Assembly (NCBI RefSeq): GCF_033547075.1
Contig: NZ_CP137891.1
Coordinates: 3,100,001-3,164,000 of the forward strand
From: Flavobacterium ardleyense
Lineage (GTDB): Bacteria > Bacteroidota > Bacteroidia > Flavobacteriales > Flavobacteriaceae
Reading direction: 5' to 3'
Length of the DNA: 64,000 bases
The notes under the pieces: model-generated
What the model saw: only the letters and a program-made list of their open reading frames with translations
Databases searched by the model: none
Told to the model about the DNA's origin: nothing
Program-made: the position numbers and the translations under genes
Shown: piece by piece, positions 59,180-64,000 of the stretch
Layout: each line of letters starts with the position of its first letter
Position numbering within the stretch: position 1 is the stretch's first letter

Positions 59180-59719
59180 GTGCAAAAACAATTAGTTGTA
59201 ATAATCGGGGGTCCAGGTACAGGTAAAACTACCATCATTGAGGAATTGAAAAAACGAGGACATTGTTGCTACGGGGAAATCTCGAGAGACATAACTCTTG
59301 AAGCAAAAAAACAGGGAATCGATCAGTTATTTTTAGAAAATCCTATGCTCTTTAGCGAACTTTTACTGAATGCTCGAAAGGAGCAACACTTAAAAGCATC
59401 CGCAGAAGCTGAAGAATTTGTATTTCTTGATAGAGGTATTCCAGATGTACTCGCTTATATGCATTATATTGGAGATCCTTACCCTTCTTTTTTTGATGAA
59501 GCTTGCACGCAGCATCCATATGGAAAAATATTTATTCTTCCGCCATGGGAGGATATATATGAAAGTGATGAGGCTCGATATGAAAATTTTGAGCAAGCAA
59601 CACTTATTCACAATCACATCAAAGAAACTTACGAGAAATATGGCTACGAATTGATCGAAGTTCCAAAAGCGGATACTAATTCGAGAATAATGTTTATCTT
59701 AGACCTACTCTCTAAGTAA
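59180..59719 (+). CDS. AAA_28-type ATP-binding protein
   Basis: 179 residues from a GTG start at 59180; no ATG precedes the P-loop. Walker A is GGPGTGKT at 10-17, with Walker B VFLDRGIPDVLAY near 74-86. The rest is helical with a C-terminal YEKYGYELIEVPK motif typical of small AAA_28/predicted kinases. It ends 4 bp before recQ. Nucleotide kinase or ATPase function cannot be told apart from sequence alone. Confidence 0.8.
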   Translation: MQKQLVVIIGGPGTGKTTIIEELKKRGHCCYGEISRDITLEAKKQGIDQLFLENPMLFSELLLNARKEQHLKASAEAEEFVFLDRGIPDVLAYMHYIGDPYPSFFDEACTQHPYGKIFILPPWEDIYESDEARYENFEQATLIHNHIKETYEKYGYELIEVPKADTNSRIMFILDLLSK

Positions 59720-59723
59720 AACT

Positions 59724-61622
59724 ATGAAGGAGCCCTTAGAAATTTTAAAAAAATATTGGGGTCATAATGAATTCAGACCTTATCAAAAAGAAATCATCAC
59801 TAGTATTCTTAGTGGTCAGGATACCTTGGCACTTTTACCTACAGGCGGCGGAAAATCTATTTGCTTCCAGATACCTGCACTTTTACAAGATGGTATATGC
59901 ATAGTAATATCACCACTAATAGCTTTGATGAAAGATCAGGTGGACAACCTTACAAAAAGAGGTATCAAAGCACTATCCATTACCGCGGGAATTTCTCCAA
60001 ATGATTTGAGTGACCTTTTTGATAATTGTCAATTTGGCAACTACAAATTCCTTTACTTATCTCCAGAAAGGTTACAATCTGAATGGGTCATCGAAAGAAT
60101 TAAAGCACTTAAAATTTCACTGATAGCAATTGACGAAGCCCACTGCGTATCGCAATGGGGACACGATTTCAGGCCTGCATTTCTAAAAATTTCGGTCTTA
60201 AAGGAAGTTTTCCCTGACAAAACATTTGTGGCTTTGACTGCTTCTGCAAATGCACGAGTTGAGGAGGATATTAAAAATCAATTAAAATTAGAAAACCCCA
60301 CCGTTTTCCGTCAATCCTTTTCACGACCAAATATCAGCTACAATGTTTTGGAAGTGGAAGATAAAATTTATAACATTTCAAAAATACTCAAGAAATATCC
60401 CGATCCAACGATAATATATGTCCGAAATAGGAAGATGTGCATAGATGTTTCTTCACAACTAAAGTTTCTTGGCTTTACTGCAACATATTTTCACGGAGGA
60501 TTAAAAAATCGCGAAAAGGAAAATAACATGCAATCGTGGATGACCGAAGAGTCACAAGTTATTGTCGCTACAAATGCTTTTGGGATGGGAATTGACAAAG
60601 CAAATGTTCGAACTGTCATTCATATGCAATATGCCGAAAATATCGAAAGTTATTATCAAGAAGCTGGTAGGGCTGGCCGGAATGGAGAGCGTGCCTTTGC
60701 GGTAGTTTTGTCCAGTCCCTCCGATAAACTAAATGCCGAAGGACAATTTTTAAGCGTGCTTCCGGATCGAACCTTTGTTTTGACCGTTTACAATAAACTT
60801 TGTAACTTTTTTCAGATTGCCTACGGCGAATGCCCCTTAAACGAATTTACCTTCAATCTCAATAAATTTTGTTTAAGGTACGAGCTGCCAGTCCTTAAGA
60901 CGTATAATGCTCTTCAGTTTTTAGACCGTGAAGGAGTTTTATCGCTTACTAAAGATTATTCGCAAAAAGTTTCTCTACAATTTCTGATAGAAAGTCGAGA
61001 AGTGTTGCGTTATATCAGTTTACACCCCCGAGATGAAGCAGTAATTCTTACATTATTACGTACCTACCCTGGAATTTACGAGTATGCAGTTAAAGTTAAC
61101 ACAGATCTTGTTGCCAAGAAAACTCCCACTACAACTGCGGAAGTAGAAAGAGTGCTCGCAGCTTTAAATTTAAATGAAATTGCTGATTACACCGCCCACG
61201 ACACCGATTCTGCACTGATATTTTTAGAAAATCGTGATGATGACCATATGATTAATAGAATTGCAAAACATTTGAAAAGTCAGAATGCGTTAAAAATCAA
61301 TCAAATGGAAGCGTTTGTACATTATGTAAAAGACAAAACGACCTGCAAAAGCAGGATTATTCTACAGTATTTTGATGAAAAAACATCCGAAAACTGTGGC
61401 ATTTGTTCCTACTGTCGTGATCAAAATTCAAAGCATAAAATTGATTTAAAAGACATAAGTTTCCGAATGCTAAGTCTCTTGCAGATGCAGGATTTTGATT
61501 CACGAGAACTTGAAAGATTATTAAAGATACCGGAGTCAGATATTATTTCGGCTATCCACGAATTACTCGAACGAGAAAAAATTGTACTCACAAGCATTAA
61601 CAAATACACCTTAAAAAAATAG
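59724..61622 (+). CDS. recQ: ATP-dependent DNA helicase RecQ
   Basis: Superfamily 2 3'-5' helicase, 632 residues. Walker A LPTGGGKS at 38-45, DEAH at 137-140 followed by CVSQWGHDFRP, motif VI QEAGRAGRNGER near 310, and the RQC zinc cysteines in TTCKSRIILQYFDEKTSENC-GICSYC near 530-556. After the winged helix only about 70 residues remain and no HRDC domain is seen, so this is the short form. Its stop directly abuts the fmt ATG. Confidence 0.95.
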   Translation: MKEPLEILKKYWGHNEFRPYQKEIITSILSGQDTLALLPTGGGKSICFQIPALLQDGICIVISPLIALMKDQVDNLTKRGIKALSITAGISPNDLSDLFDNCQFGNYKFLYLSPERLQSEWVIERIKALKISLIAIDEAHCVSQWGHDFRPAFLKISVLKEVFPDKTFVALTASANARVEEDIKNQLKLENPTVFRQSFSRPNISYNVLEVEDKIYNISKILKKYPDPTIIYVRNRKMCIDVSSQLKFLGFTATYFHGGLKNREKENNMQSWMTEESQVIVATNAFGMGIDKANVRTVIHMQYAENIESYYQEAGRAGRNGERAFAVVLSSPSDKLNAEGQFLSVLPDRTFVLTVYNKLCNFFQIAYGECPLNEFTFNLNKFCLRYELPVLKTYNALQFLDREGVLSLTKDYSQKVSLQFLIESREVLRYISLHPRDEAVILTLLRTYPGIYEYAVKVNTDLVAKKTPTTTAEVERVLAALNLNEIADYTAHDTDSALIFLENRDDDHMINRIAKHLKSQNALKINQMEAFVHYVKDKTTCKSRIILQYFDEKTSENCGICSYCRDQNSKHKIDLKDISFRMLSLLQMQDFDSRELERLLKIPESDIISAIHELLEREKIVLTSINKYTLKK

Positions 61623-62570
61623 ATGAAAGCATTACGAATAATATTTATGGGTACTCCCGAATTTGCAGTGGGCATATTGGACAGTATATTACAGCACAAC
61701 TATAATGTAGTTGCAGTAATTACAGCGCCAGATCGTCCAGCAGGTCGCGGACAGAAAATTAAATTCTCTGCGGTCAAAGAATTCGCAATACAACGGGAGC
61801 TTCCTGTCTTGCAACCAACAAACTTAAAAGACCCATCATTTATTGAGCAACTTACATCCTATAATGCAAATCTTCAGATTGTAGTAGCTTTTAGAATGTT
61901 GCCTGAAATAGTTTGGAAAATGCCCAAAATAGGCACTTTTAATCTTCACGCATCTCTTCTTCCTCAATATAGAGGTGCAGCACCTATCAATTGGGCGTTG
62001 ATTAATGGCGATAAAAAAACGGGAGTTACTACATTTTTTATTGACAATAAAATTGACACTGGCGCAATTATATTGAGCAAAAGTTTGGACATTGGCGATA
62101 ACGAAAATGCCGGATCTCTACATGACCGCCTAATGCTCTTGGGAAGTGCAGCTGTTGTCGAAACTCTAGATTTACTTGGTCGAGAAAATATTAATTTAAC
62201 AATTCAACCGCAAGAGGGTGATTTGAAAACTGCTTACAAACTAAATAAAGATAACACAAGAATTGACTGGAATCAGAATGCAGTAACAGTGCACAATTTG
62301 ATACGAGGTCTCTCTCCCTACCCAGCTGCTTGGACAAAATTTGCCGAAGAAACCAAAGAATATGATGTCAAAATTTACGAAAGTCGAATTTCCGATGTTA
62401 TTTTGGATGGGAAACCGGGTGATATTAAAACCGATAAAAAATCAATGCTGATTAAAACTCGCGACGCCTGGATTGAAATTTCATCCATACAATTCCCAGG
62501 AAAGAAGAGAATGGAGATTGAATCATTTTTAAATGGCCAAAAACTACAAATTAGCACGAGAGCTTATTAA
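61623..62570 (+). CDS. fmt: Methionyl-tRNA formyltransferase
   Basis: Formylates initiator Met-tRNA, 315 residues. FMGTPEFAVGILD at the start, the folate site with NLHASLLPQYRGAAPINWA (HxSLLP and the catalytic Asn/His), and the GVTTFFIDNKIDTG segment; C-terminal domain from about 205. It starts at the base after the recQ stop and probably depends on recQ translation. It is usually beside def; def is not in the window. Confidence 0.96.
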   Translation: MKALRIIFMGTPEFAVGILDSILQHNYNVVAVITAPDRPAGRGQKIKFSAVKEFAIQRELPVLQPTNLKDPSFIEQLTSYNANLQIVVAFRMLPEIVWKMPKIGTFNLHASLLPQYRGAAPINWALINGDKKTGVTTFFIDNKIDTGAIILSKSLDIGDNENAGSLHDRLMLLGSAAVVETLDLLGRENINLTIQPQEGDLKTAYKLNKDNTRIDWNQNAVTVHNLIRGLSPYPAAWTKFAEETKEYDVKIYESRISDVILDGKPGDIKTDKKSMLIKTRDAWIEISSIQFPGKKRMEIESFLNGQKLQISTRAY

Positions 62571-62658
62571 AATTTCGCTAGTAATTATCAATTCTTGTAA
62601 GAATTGTTAACATATTCTTTAACTTATCAACAAAAAAACCAAAAAAGATGAAAAAGTG

Positions 62659-62688
62659 TTGTGTAGTAAGGAAATCCTATTAAATTTG
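62659..62688 (+). promoter_or_regulatory. Promoter of the HU gene
   Basis: TTG at 62659-62661, a 19-bp spacer and TAAATTTG at 62681-62688: full consensus match, leaving a 43-bp leader before the ATG. Confidence 0.75.
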
Positions 62689-62731
62689 TTATCATTAACT
62701 CAATGTTTAACCAACACTAAAAACTATTATT

Positions 62732-63010
62732 ATGAATAAATCAGAATTAATCGATGCTATGGCTGCGGATGCCGGAATAAGCAAAGGTGCAGCTAAGTTA
62801 GCTTTAGAATCTTTTTTGAGCAATGTTACTAGCACTTTGAAAGATGGCGGAAGAGTATCTCTTGTAGGATTTGGATCTTGGTCTGTTTCTGCTAGAGCGG
62901 CTAGAGATGGTAGAAATCCACAAACTGGTAAAGCAATCAAAATTGCTGCAAAAAATGTTGTGAAATTTAAAGGTGGTGCTGAATTAGATAATTCTGTTAA
63001 CTCAAAGTAA
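62732..63010 (+). CDS. HU family DNA-binding protein
   Basis: Histone-like nucleoid protein, 92 residues. N-terminal helices MNKSELIDAMAADAGISKGAAKLALESF and the beta-arm with GFGSWSVSARAARDGRNPQTGKAIKI, including the Pro (NPQTG) that intercalates DNA. It has a strong own promoter and a terminator, so it is monocistronic. Confidence 0.95.
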   Translation: MNKSELIDAMAADAGISKGAAKLALESFLSNVTSTLKDGGRVSLVGFGSWSVSARAARDGRNPQTGKAIKIAAKNVVKFKGGAELDNSVNSK

Positions 63011-63028
63011 TTTAGCAATATAGCGTAT

Positions 63029-63060
63029 AAAAGCCTTTTCTTTTGAGAAGGCTTTTTTTT
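63029..63060 (+). terminator. Terminator after the HU gene
   Basis: AAAAGCCTTTTC-TTTT-GAGAAGGCTTTTTTTT: a 10-bp stem and T8. Confidence 0.9.
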
Positions 63061-63125
63061 ATTTATCAATTTTTATTTGGATATAAAGATGTTTTTTTGC
63101 TAAATTTAAATAAAATTGCAACAAA

Positions 63126-63686
63126 ATGACATCAGAAATACTTAAAAAAGGACAATTGTTAATTGCGGAACCTTCACTATTAGGAGATACCTCTTTTAAC
63201 AGATCTGTTATTTTACTTGCAGATCATAATGATGAAGGCTCGGTTGGGTTTATAATTAATAAACCGCTACGTTATTCTATTAGAGATTTGGTGCCCGAAA
63301 TCCACGCAAGTTTCAAAATCTATAATGGAGGTCCTGTCGAGCAAGACAACTTATATTTTATTCACAATGTTCCTGATCTAATTCCCGAAAGCATTGAAAT
63401 TTCAAATGGAATTTTTTGGGGCGGCGATTTTGAACTTACTGCCCAACTGATTAATACTGGAGTAATAAAGAAAAGCAACATTCGATTTTTTCTAGGCTAC
63501 ACAGGTTGGGATGCACAGCAAATTGAAGATGAAATTCAAACTAACTCATGGATTATTTCCGAAAATTCTTCAAAAAATAAAATAATTGGAAAATCATCCA
63601 ATAACTTTTGGAAAGAAAAAATTCTAGAGCTAGGCGGTGATTATCTAATTTGGTCCAACGCTCCAGAAAACCCGGTACTAAACTAA
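63126..63686 (+). CDS. YqgE/AlgH family protein
   Basis: 186-residue protein of the UPF0301 (YqgE/AlgH) family with GQLLIAEPSLLGDTSFNRSV (9-28), GSVGFIINKPL (37-47), YNGGPVEQDNLYFIHNVPD and FFLGYTGWDAQQIEDEI-type motifs. Function not established. Its stop overlaps the convergent aminotransferase gene by 9 bp. Confidence 0.9.
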   Translation: MTSEILKKGQLLIAEPSLLGDTSFNRSVILLADHNDEGSVGFIINKPLRYSIRDLVPEIHASFKIYNGGPVEQDNLYFIHNVPDLIPESIEISNGIFWGGDFELTAQLINTGVIKKSNIRFFLGYTGWDAQQIEDEIQTNSWIISENSSKNKIIGKSSNNFWKEKILELGGDYLIWSNAPENPVLN

Positions 63687-64000
63687 ATTCAGACTTTCAT
63701 TTAAATCCTGAAGAAGCTTCGTTGCAATAAAATTTTTATATACTTTCTTACGATATTTAGTAATAGGTTGTATTCCCGTAATTACGTTGGTAACAAACAA
63801 CTCGTCAGCCTTTTGCAGATCGAATGGCGAAATTGTACCCTCCAACACTTCTAATCCGTAATTTTCCTTCTTAGTAAGCTTCAAGAGTTGCTTTCTAATC
63901 ATTCCGTTAATGCAACCTTCATCTAAACTTGGGGTAATAAGCATATTATCTTTAATCATAAAAAGATTTCCATTGATTGCTTCTACCACGTTTTTTTTCT
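63678..64000 (-). CDS. Aminotransferase class IV protein, N-terminal part outside window
   Basis: Only the C-terminal part (about 105 residues) is in the window; the frame is open to the edge (KKNVVEAINGNLF). LITPSLDEGCINGMIRKQLLKL and VTNVITGIQPIT-KYRKKVYKN are the fold-type IV PLP domain motifs of the branched-chain aminotransferase/PabC (aminodeoxychorismate lyase) family. A GTG at 63989 is not the start. Which reaction is catalysed cannot be decided from this part. Confidence 0.85.
   Translation of the reverse strand, partial: KKNVVEAINGNLFMIKDNMLITPSLDEGCINGMIRKQLLKLTKKENYGLEVLEGTISPFDLQKADELFVTNVITGIQPITKYRKKVYKNFIATKLLQDLNESLNLV

Overview
The window is an ordinary, gene-dense chromosomal stretch of an AT-rich member of the Bacteroidota, almost certainly a flavobacterium. 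The indications are: -7 elements of the form TAnnTTTG with a TTG about 19-22 bp upstream, no visible Shine-Dalgarno sequences, a type IX secretion sorting tail on a secreted enzyme, DUF4290, DUF5683 and DUF5686 proteins, many PorT-like beta-barrels, and a MurA with Asp in place of the fosfomycin-target Cys. No rRNA, tRNA, CRISPR array, prophage or insertion sequence was seen.

Layout. 1-6.0 kb: a CPA2 antiporter cut by the window edge, a uracil-DNA glycosylase-family protein, a small cluster that looks nitric-oxide related (Rrf2 regulator, group III truncated globin, hemerythrin-like protein), and an aldehyde dehydrogenase behind a tandemly duplicated 130-bp non-coding element. 6.4-12.2 kb (minus): the four-gene ligase-associated DNA repair operon (MBL exonuclease, ATP-dependent ligase, Lhr-like helicase, PdeM phosphoesterase). 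12.4-15.7 kb: a TSUP exporter, a BON lipoprotein with an SH3b partner, and a DECR-type reductase. 15.9-21.0 kb: parA-parB-DUF5683-dapB-lepB-wbqC, tightly packed. 21.3-27.4 kb (minus): a TPR membrane protein, ribH, mutL, two rhomboid proteases and an EEP-family hydrolase. 27.6-32.7 kb: recF, a rhodanese lipoprotein, DUF2461, murB, a glycosyltransferase and an ECF-like sigma factor. 33.6-45.7 kb: lipA, gap, a hybrid histidine kinase, punA and lpxK (minus), a Nif3-like protein with a zinc-less zinc-ribbon protein, a hydrolase, an RluF-like pseudouridine synthase with a long disordered tail, and a nitroreductase with an OhrR-like regulator. 46.2-50.2 kb: five small outer-membrane beta-barrel genes, one of them frameshifted. 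50.3-55.7 kb: aroQ, a DUF5686 protein and a PNGase F-like secreted enzyme. 56.2-58.6 kb (minus): murA, DUF4290, DUF493. 59.2-64 kb: an AAA ATPase, recQ, fmt, an HU protein, a YqgE/AlgH protein and the end of a class IV aminotransferase.

The least explained material is between genes. At least four intergenic regions carry copies of one dispersed structured repeat whose stem is kept by compensatory changes, in both orientations (about 33.36, 45.92, 55.97 and 58.82 kb), with two decayed relatives (21.17 and 42.83 kb). A second element is built round CTTTCGCCGAAAG, and a third round AGCCGTAGGCT. These, together with a regulator-overlapping palindrome in front of the Rrf2 gene, are the best candidates for undescribed biology. 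The protein-coding genes are mostly conserved families.
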